From assembly GCA_022764165.1 (NCBI GenBank), contig JALERM010000084.1, positions 1 to 55,749 on the forward strand: a stretch of DNA of 55,749 nucleotides, written 5' to 3'. This document shows positions 15,824 to 24,628 of the stretch, piece by piece. The position numbers and the translations under genes were made by a program. The stretch's first letter is position 1. Each line of letters opens with the position of its first letter. The stretch comes from Eubacterium sp. (lineage in GTDB: Bacteria; Bacillota; Clostridia; Lachnospirales; Lachnospiraceae). The notes below the pieces were generated by a model. That model saw only the letters and a program-made list of their open reading frames with translations. It searched no databases and was not told the DNA's origin.

Positions 15824-17176
15824 ATGAAGCTTCCCAGTACATTTACTTCCCAGATGCAGGATATTTTACAGGATGAATTTGACAGTTTTCTGGAAAGTTA
15901 CGATAAAATGCCCCATAACGGGCTGCGTGTGAACACATTAAAAATCACCCCACAGGAATTTGAGCAGAAGTTTTCCAGCCCGCTGGAACCGGTGCCATGG
16001 ATTGAAAATGGCTTTATTTATCAAGAACAGGGGGTTTCCAGACATCCTTATTATTATGCAGGATTATATTATCTGCAGGAACCCAGTGCCATGACTCCGG
16101 CCAACCGTCTTGAGGTGAAACCCGGAGATTATGTCCTTGATCTCTGTGCGGCACCCGGAGGAAAGGCAACAGAACTGGGAAGCCGACTGCGGGGACAAGG
16201 ACTTCTGGTTGCCAATGATCTGAGCAACAGCCGGGCAAAGGCGTTACTGAAAAATCTGGAACTTGCGGGCATTCCCAATATTTATGTGACCAGTGAGAAT
16301 CCGGAGAAAATGGTATCGCTTTTTCCAGTTTTTTTTGACAAGATTCTTGTGGATGCCCCCTGTTCCGGCGAAGGTATGTTCCGGAAGGAACCGAAAATGA
16401 TCGGGTACTGGGAAGAAAATGGACCTGAGTATTACAGTAAGATTCAAAAGGAATTGATTCTGCAGGCCGCAGATATGCTGCGTCCGGGCGGAAAGCTATT
16501 ATATTCTACCTGTACCTTCAGTACTCTGGAGAATGAAGATACCATACAGTGGCTGCTGGACAACCGCCCCAACATGCATCTGGTTCCGATGCAGGGTTAT
16601 CCGGGATTTGCCTCCGGACAAAAGGGGCTTAAAGAGTGTGTGAGAATTTTCCCCCATCGCATGGAGGGGGAGGGGCATTTTCTTGCTCTGCTGGAAAAAG
16701 AGGAGAATGGAAGTTGTCCGAAAAGAAAAAGAGGAAAATCAGACAAGCTTCCCAAGGAAGCAGAAGATTTTCTGGAGCACTGTACAGGACTGCCTTCAGG
16801 CAAGAATTACTGTTATCGGATACAGGATGATCGGGTTTATATGGTTGGCACAGAAGATTCTATGCCGGATAAACTGCGTTATCTGCGGACAGGACTGCTG
16901 CTGGGAACCTGTAAGAAAAATCGTTTTGAACCTTCACAGGCACTGGCTATGGCACTGGAAAGAAATGGATTTGATTCCTGCATTTCCTTTTCGGCAGATG
17001 ACGGAAGGACGATCCGATATCTCAAAGGTGAGACATTGGATGTGTCGGATTTGCTGACATCCTCCCATAAAAAGGGATGGCAGCTGGTCTGTGTGGACGG
17101 TTTCCCTCTGGGATGGGCGAAGCTTGCAGGCACTTCCCTCAAAAATAAGTATTATGCCGGATGGCGCTGGCAATAG
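15824..17176 (+). CDS. rRNA cytosine-C5 methyltransferase, RsmF-like
   Basis: A 450-residue NOL1/NOP2/Sun-family enzyme that methylates C5 of cytosines in rRNA. It has the substrate-binding N-domain (LRVNTLKI), the SAM site VLDLCAAPGGKATELGS, the motif IV nucleophile region ILVDAPCSGEGMFRKEP, and motif VI LYSTCTFSTLENED with the second catalytic Cys. The C-terminal ~110 residues form the RsmF-type PUA-like domain (GWQLVCVDGFPLGWAK). Start ATG 15824 follows AAGGAATAGG. Target position in rRNA is not predictable from the sequence. Confidence 0.9.
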   Translation: MKLPSTFTSQMQDILQDEFDSFLESYDKMPHNGLRVNTLKITPQEFEQKFSSPLEPVPWIENGFIYQEQGVSRHPYYYAGLYYLQEPSAMTPANRLEVKPGDYVLDLCAAPGGKATELGSRLRGQGLLVANDLSNSRAKALLKNLELAGIPNIYVTSENPEKMVSLFPVFFDKILVDAPCSGEGMFRKEPKMIGYWEENGPEYYSKIQKELILQAADMLRPGGKLLYSTCTFSTLENEDTIQWLLDNRPNMHLVPMQGYPGFASGQKGLKECVRIFPHRMEGEGHFLALLEKEENGSCPKRKRGKSDKLPKEAEDFLEHCTGLPSGKNYCYRIQDDRVYMVGTEDSMPDKLRYLRTGLLLGTCKKNRFEPSQALAMALERNGFDSCISFSADDGRTIRYLKGETLDVSDLLTSSHKKGWQLVCVDGFPLGWAKLAGTSLKNKYYAGWRWQ

Positions 17177-17200
17177 CCATCCGGATATAAGGAGTAAAGA

Positions 17201-17923
17201 ATGAGTACACTGCTGCGTTTGGACAAATTTCTGGCGGATGTGGGAATCGGTACCAGAACTCAGGTAAAACAGATGATTCGTAAAGGTCAGATTCAGGTAA
17301 ATGGAATCGTGATTAAAAAACCTGAATATAAAATAGACACACAAAAGGATAGGGTTGCAGCTTCTGGTGAGGAACTGTCCTATCAAAAGTATCGCTATTT
17401 TATGCTGCACAAGCCTGCCGGATGCGTCTGTGCCACGGAAGACAGAAAAGAAAAGACGGTGCTGTCTCTGGTTCCGGAAGAATACAGAAAAGATTTGTTC
17501 CCTGTGGGACGGCTGGACAAAGATACGGAAGGGCTGTTGCTCCTGACCAATGACGGAGACCTTGCACATCGGCTTCTGGCTCCGAAAAAGCATGTAGATA
17601 AGACATATTACGCTAAAATAGAAGGACAGGTGACGGAGCAGGATGTGGAGGCCTTTCGGGAAGGTATCGATATTGGAGATGATAAGTTAACGATGCCGGC
17701 TGTGCTGGAGATTCTGCATTCTTCCGATATTTCCGAGATACAGGTTACGATCCAGGAGGGAAGATTTCATCAGATAAAACGAATGTTTGAGGCCGTCGGG
17801 AAAAAGGTACTGTATCTGAAGCGCCTTACCATGGGACCGCTTCATCTGGATCCGCTTTTGGGACCCGGTGAGATCCGTCCGCTGACGGAAGAAGAAGTAA
17901 AAGCATTATGTGAAAGAAAATGA
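17201..17923 (+). CDS. RsuA-family pseudouridine synthase
   Basis: A 240-residue RsuA/RluB/E/F-family enzyme that isomerises a uridine in rRNA. An S4 RNA-binding domain (LRLDKFLADVGIGTRTQVKQ) is followed by the catalytic domain with the aspartate in FPVGRLDKDTEGLLLLTNDG and the family end RFHQIKRMFEAVGKKV. RsuA (16S U516) is the closest by length, but RluF-like specificity cannot be excluded. It lies 24 bases after the rRNA methyltransferase, so ribosome-modification genes are grouped here. Confidence 0.9.
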   Translation: MSTLLRLDKFLADVGIGTRTQVKQMIRKGQIQVNGIVIKKPEYKIDTQKDRVAASGEELSYQKYRYFMLHKPAGCVCATEDRKEKTVLSLVPEEYRKDLFPVGRLDKDTEGLLLLTNDGDLAHRLLAPKKHVDKTYYAKIEGQVTEQDVEAFREGIDIGDDKLTMPAVLEILHSSDISEIQVTIQEGRFHQIKRMFEAVGKKVLYLKRLTMGPLHLDPLLGPGEIRPLTEEEVKALCERK

Positions 17924-17941
17924 AAGATAAGAGGTTTAGCT

Positions 17942-19840
17942 ATGACAGGAAGTTTTATGCCGGTATGTAAAGAAGATTGCCGTGAAAGAGGAATTGAACA
18001 GCTGGATTTTGTATATGTCATCGGCGATGCCTATGTGGATCACTCGTCTTTTGGCCCTGCCATTATTGGCCGCCTTTTGGAGAGTCATGGTTATACGGTG
18101 GGAATCATTGCCCAGCCGGACTGGAAAAACCCGGAGAGTATCCAGGTTTTCGGAGAGCCCCGGCTGGCTTTTCTTGTGTCTGCCGGCAATATGGACTCCA
18201 TGGTCAATCACTATACCGTTTCGAAAAAGCACAGACAGAAAGATGCCTATTCCCCCGGCGGTCAAATGGGACTTCGTCCCGACAGGGCAGTCATCGTATA
18301 TGGCAATCTGATCCGGAGAACGTACAAGCATACCCCCGTTATTCTGGGTGGGATTGAGGCGAGTCTGAGACGGCTGGGACATTATGATTACTGGTCTGAT
18401 CAGGTAAAGAGAAGTGTACTTTTGGATTCCGGTGCAGACATGATTTCCTACGGTATGGGTGAACATTCTGTCATAGAGATTGCAGATGCCCTGAATGCCG
18501 GTATTGCGATAAAGGATCTGACCTTTATTCGGGGAACCGTATATCGCTGCAAAGATACGGAGCATCTTCCGGAAGTGATTCATCTTCCGGACTTTGAGCA
18601 AATCAAAGAGAATCGCCGGGAATATGCAAAAAGCTTTGCCGAACAGTATCGCAATACGGATCCCTTTCAGGCGAAGCCGCTGGCTGAGTATTATGGAAGT
18701 CAGGGATACGTTGTGCAGAATCCCCCTGCATATCCACTGTCGCAGCAGGAGATGGATGACGTGTACGGTCTTCCCTTTCAGAGAACATGGCATCCCATGT
18801 ATGAGAAAGACGGCGGAATCCCCGCTATTGAGGAAATCCGTTTCAGTCTGACCAGCAACAGGGGATGTTTTGGCGGATGCAATTTCTGTGCACTTACCTT
18901 TCATCAGGGAAGAATTGTGCAGGTGAGAAGTCATGAATCTCTGCTGCGGGAAGCTGCGGAGATGACCGGGGATCCGTTATTTAAAGGATATATTCATGAT
19001 GTGGGAGGACCGACGGCAGATTTTCGGCAGCCGGCCTGCACAAAGCAGATGGATAAGGGAGCCTGCGTCAACAGACAGTGCCTGTTCCCTTCCCCCTGTA
19101 AAAATCTGGATGTGGATCACAGTGATTATCTCGCTCTGCTTCGTAAACTGCGAAAAATACCGAAAGTGAAAAAAGTATTTATCCGCTCAGGAATACGGTT
19201 TGATTATGTGCTGGAAGATAAAAAGTCCGGATTCTTGCAGGAACTGGCGGATCATCATGTGAGCGGACAGCTTCGTGTGGCTCCGGAACATGTGTCTGAC
19301 AAAGTACTCCGTATGATGGGCAAGCCTTCCCATCAGGTGTATGAAGAGTTTTTGAAAAAATATGCTGCCTGCTGCAGGAAAAGCGGAAAAGAACAGTATG
19401 CGGTTCCTTATTTTATGTCCTCTCATCCGGGGTGTGGTCTCAAAGAGGCGGTGGAGCTGGCAGAATATATCCGGGATCTGGGATTTATGCCGGAACAGGT
19501 ACAGGATTTTTATCCTACTCCATCTACCATTTCCACCTGTATGTATTATACCGGGCTGAATCCTCTCACCATGGAAGAGGTATATGTTCCGAAGAATCCT
19601 CATGAAAAAGCCATGCAGAGAGCTTTGATTCAGTATCGAAGACCGGAAAACCGGAAATTAGTGGAAGAAGCTCTTAAGAAAGCGGGAAGAGAAGATTTGA
19701 TTGGATATGGTCCCCGCTGTCTGATCCGACCGGAGACGGGACATACGGCGCCGACAGCAGGTCGCGGGGCGTCGGAAACAGATAAAAAAACCCGAAAAAA
19801 GAAGACCATTCGGAATGTACACAGAAAAAAATCCAGATAA
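17942..19840 (+). CDS. YgiQ-family radical SAM protein
   Basis: A 632-residue radical SAM protein of the YgiQ (UPF0313) family. The N-terminal cobalamin-binding-like domain (DAYVDHSSFGPAIIGRLLES) is followed by the [4Fe-4S] motif in NRGCFGGCNFCALTFHQGR (Cys-x3-Cys-x2-Cys), SGIRFDYVL, and the YPTPSTISTCMYYTG block. The last 40 residues are Lys/Arg-rich. The reaction is unknown for the whole family. It starts 19 bases after the RsuA-family gene with AAGAGG upstream. Confidence 0.92.
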   Translation: MTGSFMPVCKEDCRERGIEQLDFVYVIGDAYVDHSSFGPAIIGRLLESHGYTVGIIAQPDWKNPESIQVFGEPRLAFLVSAGNMDSMVNHYTVSKKHRQKDAYSPGGQMGLRPDRAVIVYGNLIRRTYKHTPVILGGIEASLRRLGHYDYWSDQVKRSVLLDSGADMISYGMGEHSVIEIADALNAGIAIKDLTFIRGTVYRCKDTEHLPEVIHLPDFEQIKENRREYAKSFAEQYRNTDPFQAKPLAEYYGSQGYVVQNPPAYPLSQQEMDDVYGLPFQRTWHPMYEKDGGIPAIEEIRFSLTSNRGCFGGCNFCALTFHQGRIVQVRSHESLLREAAEMTGDPLFKGYIHDVGGPTADFRQPACTKQMDKGACVNRQCLFPSPCKNLDVDHSDYLALLRKLRKIPKVKKVFIRSGIRFDYVLEDKKSGFLQELADHHVSGQLRVAPEHVSDKVLRMMGKPSHQVYEEFLKKYAACCRKSGKEQYAVPYFMSSHPGCGLKEAVELAEYIRDLGFMPEQVQDFYPTPSTISTCMYYTGLNPLTMEEVYVPKNPHEKAMQRALIQYRRPENRKLVEEALKKAGREDLIGYGPRCLIRPETGHTAPTAGRGASETDKKTRKKKTIRNVHRKKSR

Positions 19841-19864
19841 GGTGTCTGACAGGAGGAGATTACT

Positions 19865-20473
19865 ATGAAGAAAAAAATTAAAAAAGGAGACTACGGATAT
19901 ATCCATTCAGAGAAGATACGCCGTCTGCTGATTACTGCAGGTTTGTTTTTGCTTCCGATCTGTGCGTATATCGGCGGAATCATTGTGACAGATACAAAGA
20001 AGAATATCATCACTGTTATTGCAATGGTTGGTTTTCTTCCGGCCTGCAAGTCTATGGTAGGTCTGATTATGATGATGATGCAGAAATCCATGAAAGAAGA
20101 GGATTACCGCAAAGTAAAGCAGCATGCGGGCAACCTTGTGACGGCTTATGAATTGTATTTGACTTCTTATGAGAAAAGTGAATTTGTTGATTGTTTTGTT
20201 GTCTGCGGCAATAAGGTTGTAGGATATTCCTCCAGATTGAAAGGTTCTCCGCAGTTTGTGGAGCAGCATGTGAGAAAAATTCTGAAGCAGAATGGATATA
20301 AAACAGAAGTGAAAGTAATGACAGATCTGAATCATTATCTGGAGCGGCTGGATTACCTGAACGGACATCAGCAGGAACTGCGCCGTGATATTGTATTTGA
20401 ACCGGATGAGAGATACCCGGACCTGAGTCGGGAGGAACTGATCAAACATGTGATTCTGGCCATTGCTCTGTAG
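19865..20473 (+). CDS. Membrane protein of unknown function
   Basis: 202 residues with two adjacent membrane helices near the N-terminus (LLITAGLFLLPICAYIGGII and NIITVIAMVGFLPACKSMVG). A ~130-residue soluble domain follows, containing FVDCFVVCGNKVVGYSSR and an acidic C-terminus. I do not recognise the family beyond seeing it as a Lachnospiraceae-typical protein. It sits between a radical SAM gene and an rRNA pseudouridine synthase, with AGGAGG before ATG 19865. Its function is unassigned. Confidence 0.75.
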   Translation: MKKKIKKGDYGYIHSEKIRRLLITAGLFLLPICAYIGGIIVTDTKKNIITVIAMVGFLPACKSMVGLIMMMMQKSMKEEDYRKVKQHAGNLVTAYELYLTSYEKSEFVDCFVVCGNKVVGYSSRLKGSPQFVEQHVRKILKQNGYKTEVKVMTDLNHYLERLDYLNGHQQELRRDIVFEPDERYPDLSREELIKHVILAIAL

Positions 20474-20485
20474 GATTGAAGAATT

Positions 20486-21499
20486 ATGAAGGAAATAACA
20501 ATCGGTAAGAATGAAGCCGGACAGCGGATGGATAAATATTTGAAAAAGTACTTTCGCAGTGCCGGCTCAGGATTTTTATATAAAATGCTTCGTAAGAAGA
20601 ACATCTTATTGAACAGGAAAAAAGCAGAGGGTAAGGAGATGTTGGCAGAAGGCGATACCATCACTCTTTATCTTTCTGATGATACGATAGAAAAGTTCCG
20701 TAAAGCTCCGGGTGAAAATGAGGAGGAGAAGGAAATATACCCCTGTATCCCCCTGGATATTCTTTATGAAGATGAGAATTATATCATAGTCAATAAACCG
20801 GCAGGGATACTTTCACAAAAAGCTTCCCCAAATGATCATTCTATGGTAGAGTATCTGACAGGATATCTGCTGGAACAGCATCAGATTACACGGAAAGAAT
20901 TGGAAACTTTTCATCCGTCCGTGTGTAATCGCCTTGACCGCAACACAAGTGGTTTGATTCTGGCCGGAAAAAGTCTGGCGGGTCTCCAGGATTTTTCTGA
21001 ACTGTTAAAGAAACGTTCCATGAAAAAGTATTATCTGGCACTGGTACAGGGAAGACCGGAGCAATCAGGACGTTATCGTGCCTGGCTGAAAAAGAATGCC
21101 GGTACCAATCAAGTAAAAATTCTTACGCAGCCTTGTGACGGGGCGGCGATGATCGAGACAGGATACGAGGTTCTTTGGAGTAATGGCAGATGCTCTCTTC
21201 TGAAAGTTGATCTGATCACGGGAAAATCCCATCAGATCCGCTGCCATCTGGCATCCCTGGGATATCCGCTGGCCGGTGATTCCAAGTATGGCAATGTTGC
21301 ATGGAATCAGAAACTGCGTAAAACCTCCGGGCTGAATCGTCAGTTTCTGCATGCGTGGCAGGTATGCTTTCCAAAACTGAAGGGAAGGATGAGCACACTG
21401 TCTGAAAGAACATTTACTGCTTCCCTTCCAGATGATTTAAGGAACGTATTGAACCAGGAGAAATGTGGCTGGCATGAAATAAAACGAGAGAAGGTATAG
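20486..21499 (+). CDS. RluA-family pseudouridine synthase
   Basis: A 337-residue RluA/RluC/RluD-type enzyme. An S4-like domain comes first (QRMDKYLKKYFRS ... LLNRKK). The catalytic domain follows with NKPAGILSQK, the aspartate in VCNRLDRNTSGLILAGK, KKYYLALVQG, and the typical LLKVDLITGKSHQIRCHLAS. These enzymes make pseudouridines in 23S rRNA or tRNA. The gene overlaps nothing but begins 12 bases after the membrane protein and ends one base before lepB. Confidence 0.9.
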   Translation: MKEITIGKNEAGQRMDKYLKKYFRSAGSGFLYKMLRKKNILLNRKKAEGKEMLAEGDTITLYLSDDTIEKFRKAPGENEEEKEIYPCIPLDILYEDENYIIVNKPAGILSQKASPNDHSMVEYLTGYLLEQHQITRKELETFHPSVCNRLDRNTSGLILAGKSLAGLQDFSELLKKRSMKKYYLALVQGRPEQSGRYRAWLKKNAGTNQVKILTQPCDGAAMIETGYEVLWSNGRCSLLKVDLITGKSHQIRCHLASLGYPLAGDSKYGNVAWNQKLRKTSGLNRQFLHAWQVCFPKLKGRMSTLSERTFTASLPDDLRNVLNQEKCGWHEIKREKV

Positions 21500-21500
21500 A

Positions 21501-22037
21501 ATGGACAAGAAAGTCAATTGGAAAAAAGAGTTGATAGAAGATGTAATCATGGTCTGCGTGGTGCTGATCGTAGTATTTTTGATCAAGAGTTTTGTTATGA
21601 TCAATGCGGTGATTCCCTCCGGCTCGATGGAACACACCATTTCTGTGGGTGACAGAGTGATCGGCAACCGTCTGGCCTATACGTTTGGAGATCCACAGCG
21701 TGGTGATATCGCTATTTTTAAGTTCCCTGATGATGAAAGTCAGTTGTTTATCAAACGTGTCATCGGTCTGCCGGGAGACAAAATCCAGATTATCAACGGA
21801 CTTGTTTATGTGAATGATTCTGCCGAGCCGCTGGAGGAAGATTATCTGCCAGAAGAACCTACCGGTGATTTTGGTCCTTTTTATGTTCCGGAAGATAGTT
21901 ATTTTATGCTTGGGGACAACAGAAATTACTCCAAAGATTCCCGTCTGTGGGAAAACACCTATGTAAAAAGAGATAAAGTTCTGGCTAAAGCAGCTCTGCG
22001 GTATTTTCCGTTTGACAAGTTTGGAACGATTGAGTAG
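21501..22037 (+). CDS. lepB: Signal peptidase I
   Basis: A 178-residue type I signal peptidase with one N-terminal membrane helix (residues ~13-33). The catalytic Ser42 lies in IPSGSMEHTI and Lys85 in LFIKRVIGLPGD, and the GDNRNYSKDSR motif (box E) lies near the C-terminus. It cleaves secretory signal peptides on the outer face of the membrane. Length matches the short Firmicute SipS type. It is tightly spaced with recU (nine bases). Confidence 0.93.
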   Translation: MDKKVNWKKELIEDVIMVCVVLIVVFLIKSFVMINAVIPSGSMEHTISVGDRVIGNRLAYTFGDPQRGDIAIFKFPDDESQLFIKRVIGLPGDKIQIINGLVYVNDSAEPLEEDYLPEEPTGDFGPFYVPEDSYFMLGDNRNYSKDSRLWENTYVKRDKVLAKAALRYFPFDKFGTIE

Positions 22038-22046
22038 GAGGCAGTT

Positions 22047-22580
22047 ATGGCAACCTGGAATTCCCGCGGCCTGCGTGGTTCTACTCTGGAGGACATGCTG
22101 AACCGCACCAATGAACAATACCGGGAGAAAGGTCTGGCACTGATACAGAAAGTTCCCACTCCCATTACTCCGGTCCGTATTTCCAAGGAAACAAGACAGA
22201 TTACCCTTGCTTATTTTGAGCAGAAGAGTACGGTGGATTATATCGGAGTGGTACAGGGAATCCCGGTCTGTTTTGATGCAAAGGAATGTAAAGAAGATGC
22301 CTTTCCGCTGGCGAATGTCCATGAACACCAGATTCAATTTATGGCAGAATTTGAAAAACAGGATGGCATTGCCTTCCTGCTCATCTTTTTTTCAGGACGA
22401 AATGAGTTTTATTACTTAACCCTCAGGGACCTGTTAAAGTTCTGGAACCGTGGAAAAAGCGGCGGTCTGAAAAGATTTCGATATGAAGAACTGGATTCTT
22501 CCTATGTACTCAATCATCATTCCGGTGTTCTGGTTCCTTATCTGGACGGGATACAAAAAGATTTGGAAGACAGGGATTGA
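22047..22580 (+). CDS. recU: Holliday junction resolvase RecU
   Basis: A 177-residue RecU-family resolvase, the Firmicute enzyme that cuts Holliday junctions in recombination and chromosome segregation. It has WNSRGLRGSTLEDMLNRTN at the N-terminus, STVDYIGVVQGIPVCFDAKE with the acidic/Lys active site, and ANVHEHQIQFM. Length is close to B. subtilis RecU without its N-terminal stalk tail. Its stop codon lies inside the -35 box of the his promoter. Confidence 0.9.
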   Translation: MATWNSRGLRGSTLEDMLNRTNEQYREKGLALIQKVPTPITPVRISKETRQITLAYFEQKSTVDYIGVVQGIPVCFDAKECKEDAFPLANVHEHQIQFMAEFEKQDGIAFLLIFFSGRNEFYYLTLRDLLKFWNRGKSGGLKRFRYEELDSSYVLNHHSGVLVPYLDGIQKDLEDRD

Positions 22581-22623
22581 CAATTTTTAAACAGGAACGT
22601 ATAATACGTATATTCGTGTATTA
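22577..22623 (+). promoter_or_regulatory. Consensus sigma-A promoter of the his operon with dyad at -10
   Basis: TTGACA at 22577-22582, 17 bases, TATAAT at 22600-22605: both hexamers perfect, and the -35 overlaps the recU stop codon. TAATAC (22602-22607) and GTATTA (22618-22623) form an inverted repeat with a 10-base centre across the -10 and start site. That is where a repressor could sit. Such a perfect promoter would normally need repression. Confidence 0.8.
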
Positions 22624-22641
22624 CCATATTAGCACACTAAA

Positions 22642-22687
22642 GTGCCGGCATGGCATAGCATCTGCGAATTATTCATTCTGCCGGTAC
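22642..22687 (+). promoter_or_regulatory. Stem-loop in the his leader
   Basis: GTGCCGGCA (22642-22650) pairs with TGCCGGTAC (22679-22687) with one G-T wobble around a 28-base loop, ending 30 bases before hisZ. There is no T-run after it and no T-box AGGGTGG-type sequence. Its role (RNA stability or attenuation) is open. Confidence 0.4.
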
Positions 22688-22716
22688 AAAACTACAGATA
22701 TGAGGATGATTAGATT

Positions 22717-23970
22717 ATGAAACAATTATTTCACACGCCGGAAGGTGTTCGGGATGTATATGGAACAGAATGTGAGAAAAAGCTTTATTTGCAGGAGAAA
22801 CTCCAGAAGATTTTCCATACATATGGCTATCAGGATATTGAGACACCTACCTTTGAATTTTTTGATGTGTTCAGCAAGCAGGTAGGCACCACTCCTTCCC
22901 GGGAATTATATAAGTTTTTTGACCGGGACGGCAATACACTGGTTCTTCGTCCTGACTTTACACCATCGATCGCAAGAGCAGTATCCATGTATTTTCAGAA
23001 GGAAGAGCTTCCCATTCGTCTCTGTTATCGGGGCAATACGTTTGTTAATAATTCCAGCTATCAGGGAAGATTAAAAGAGTCTACACAGATGGGGGTGGAA
23101 CTTCTGGGTGATGCATCCGCAGATGCAGACGGTGAGATCATTGCACTGATGGTTGAACTGCTGAAAGCCACAGGGCTGAAGGATTTTCAGATCAGTATCG
23201 GACAGGTTGACTTTTTCAAGTCGCTGGTTGATGAGGCTGGTATCACGGAAGAGACTACACAGGAACTGCGGCAGTTAATTTCCAATAAAAACTATTTTGG
23301 TGTGGAGGAATTGCTGGAACGTCAGAATCTGAGTGAAGAGTTGACAGAGGTATTTGCCATGCTGCCGAGACTCTTTGGTTCTTTGGAGGTACTGGAACTT
23401 GCCAGGTCGCTGACAAATAATCCCGGAGCAGGAAAAGCCATTGACCGGCTGGAAGAAATCTATGAAGTGGTGAAAGCATATGGATGTGAAAAGTACATTT
23501 CTTTTGACCTGGGCATGTTAAGTAAATACCGTTATTATACTGGAATCATTTTCCAGGGCTATACCTATGGAAGTGGTGAGCCTCTGGTAAAAGGAGGACG
23601 TTACAACCATCTTCTGGAGCATTTTGGAAGTCCGGCGCCGGCGATTGGTTTCGGACTTGTGATGGAACAGGTGATGAATGCCCTCCAGAGACAGAAAATC
23701 GATGTACCTGTTATGAAGGGAAAAACACTGATTCTGTATCCGGAATCTTCCCGCGGGCTGGCCATTCAGATGGCAATGGAGCACAGAAGCCATAAAATGG
23801 ATGTACAGTGTATGCGTATGGAAGATGGAAAAACATTTACTGATTATATCGCATATGGAAAACATCACCAGTTTTCTGATCTGGTATACCCGCTGACAGA
23901 AGATAATATCCAGGTGATTAATCTATTTACAGATGAAATGAAAACGACAAATTTAAAGAATTTTCGGTAG
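22717..23970 (+). CDS. hisZ: ATP phosphoribosyltransferase regulatory subunit
   Basis: A 417-residue HisZ, a histidyl-tRNA-synthetase-like protein without the anticodon domain. It forms an octamer with short HisG and makes it active and histidine-sensitive. It has the class II synthetase-like motif 2/3 regions (LRPDFTPSIARAVSMYF; FDLGMLSKYRYYTGIIFQGY; GGRYNHLLEHFGSPAPAIGFG). It is not HisS, since the C-terminal part is a degenerate ~90-residue region and it directly precedes short hisG. Start ATG 22717 is preceded by GAGGATGATTAG. It is the first gene of the his operon. Confidence 0.93.
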   Translation: MKQLFHTPEGVRDVYGTECEKKLYLQEKLQKIFHTYGYQDIETPTFEFFDVFSKQVGTTPSRELYKFFDRDGNTLVLRPDFTPSIARAVSMYFQKEELPIRLCYRGNTFVNNSSYQGRLKESTQMGVELLGDASADADGEIIALMVELLKATGLKDFQISIGQVDFFKSLVDEAGITEETTQELRQLISNKNYFGVEELLERQNLSEELTEVFAMLPRLFGSLEVLELARSLTNNPGAGKAIDRLEEIYEVVKAYGCEKYISFDLGMLSKYRYYTGIIFQGYTYGSGEPLVKGGRYNHLLEHFGSPAPAIGFGLVMEQVMNALQRQKIDVPVMKGKTLILYPESSRGLAIQMAMEHRSHKMDVQCMRMEDGKTFTDYIAYGKHHQFSDLVYPLTEDNIQVINLFTDEMKTTNLKNFR

Positions 23971-23980
23971 GAGGCAGAAC

Positions 23981-24625
23981 ATGAGATATTTGACAATTGC
24001 ATTGACGAAGGGACGCCTGGCCAGTAAGACTCTGGCACTGCTGGAAGAAATCGGTATCACCTGTGAAGAAATGAAAGATAAAAACACGAGAAAACTGATC
24101 TTTGTCAATGAAGAACTGAAATTAAAATTTTTCCTGGCCAAGGGACCGGATGTCCCTACCTATGTGGAATATGGAGCAGCAGATATCGGGGTTGTGGGAA
24201 GAGATACGATCCTGGAAGAAGGAAGAAAACTATATGAAGTAATGGATCTTGGATTTGGCAAATGCCGGATGTGTATCTGTGGTCCGCAGACTGCCAAACC
24301 TCTTCTGGAAACCAATCAGCTGATTCGTGTGGCAACAAAATATCCGAATATTGCCAAGGATTATTTCTATAATAAAAAGCATCAGACAGTGGAAATCATC
24401 AAGCTGAATGGTTCTATTGAACTGGCGCCTATCGTTGGGCTGTCAGAAGTTATCTGTGATATCGTGGAGACCGGTTCAACCCTGCGTGAAAATGGTCTGA
24501 GCGTACTGGAAGAAGTATGTCCTCTTTCTGCACGTATGGTTGTTAATCAGGTGAGCATGAAAATGGAAAGTGACAGGATTTCTGATCTGATTCAAAAATT
24601 AAAGAAAGTCATTAAGGAGGCGTAA
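23981..24625 (+). CDS. hisG: ATP phosphoribosyltransferase, short form
   Basis: A 214-residue HisG of the short class that lacks the C-terminal regulatory domain and depends on HisZ. It catalyses the first step of histidine synthesis, ATP plus PRPP to phosphoribosyl-ATP. Marks: IALTKGRL at the N-terminus, DVPTYVEYGAADIGVVGRD, and the PRPP-binding EVICDIVETGSTLRENGL. It stands 11 bases after hisZ with GGAGGC before the ATG. Confidence 0.95.
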   Translation: MRYLTIALTKGRLASKTLALLEEIGITCEEMKDKNTRKLIFVNEELKLKFFLAKGPDVPTYVEYGAADIGVVGRDTILEEGRKLYEVMDLGFGKCRMCICGPQTAKPLLETNQLIRVATKYPNIAKDYFYNKKHQTVEIIKLNGSIELAPIVGLSEVICDIVETGSTLRENGLSVLEEVCPLSARMVVNQVSMKMESDRISDLIQKLKKVIKEA

Positions 24626-24628
24626 GCT

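Noticed and set aside
22624-22716. T-box or histidine attenuator ahead of hisZ
   Set aside because: No AGGGTGG-type antiterminator, no T-run terminator and no His-codon-rich leader peptide could be found.
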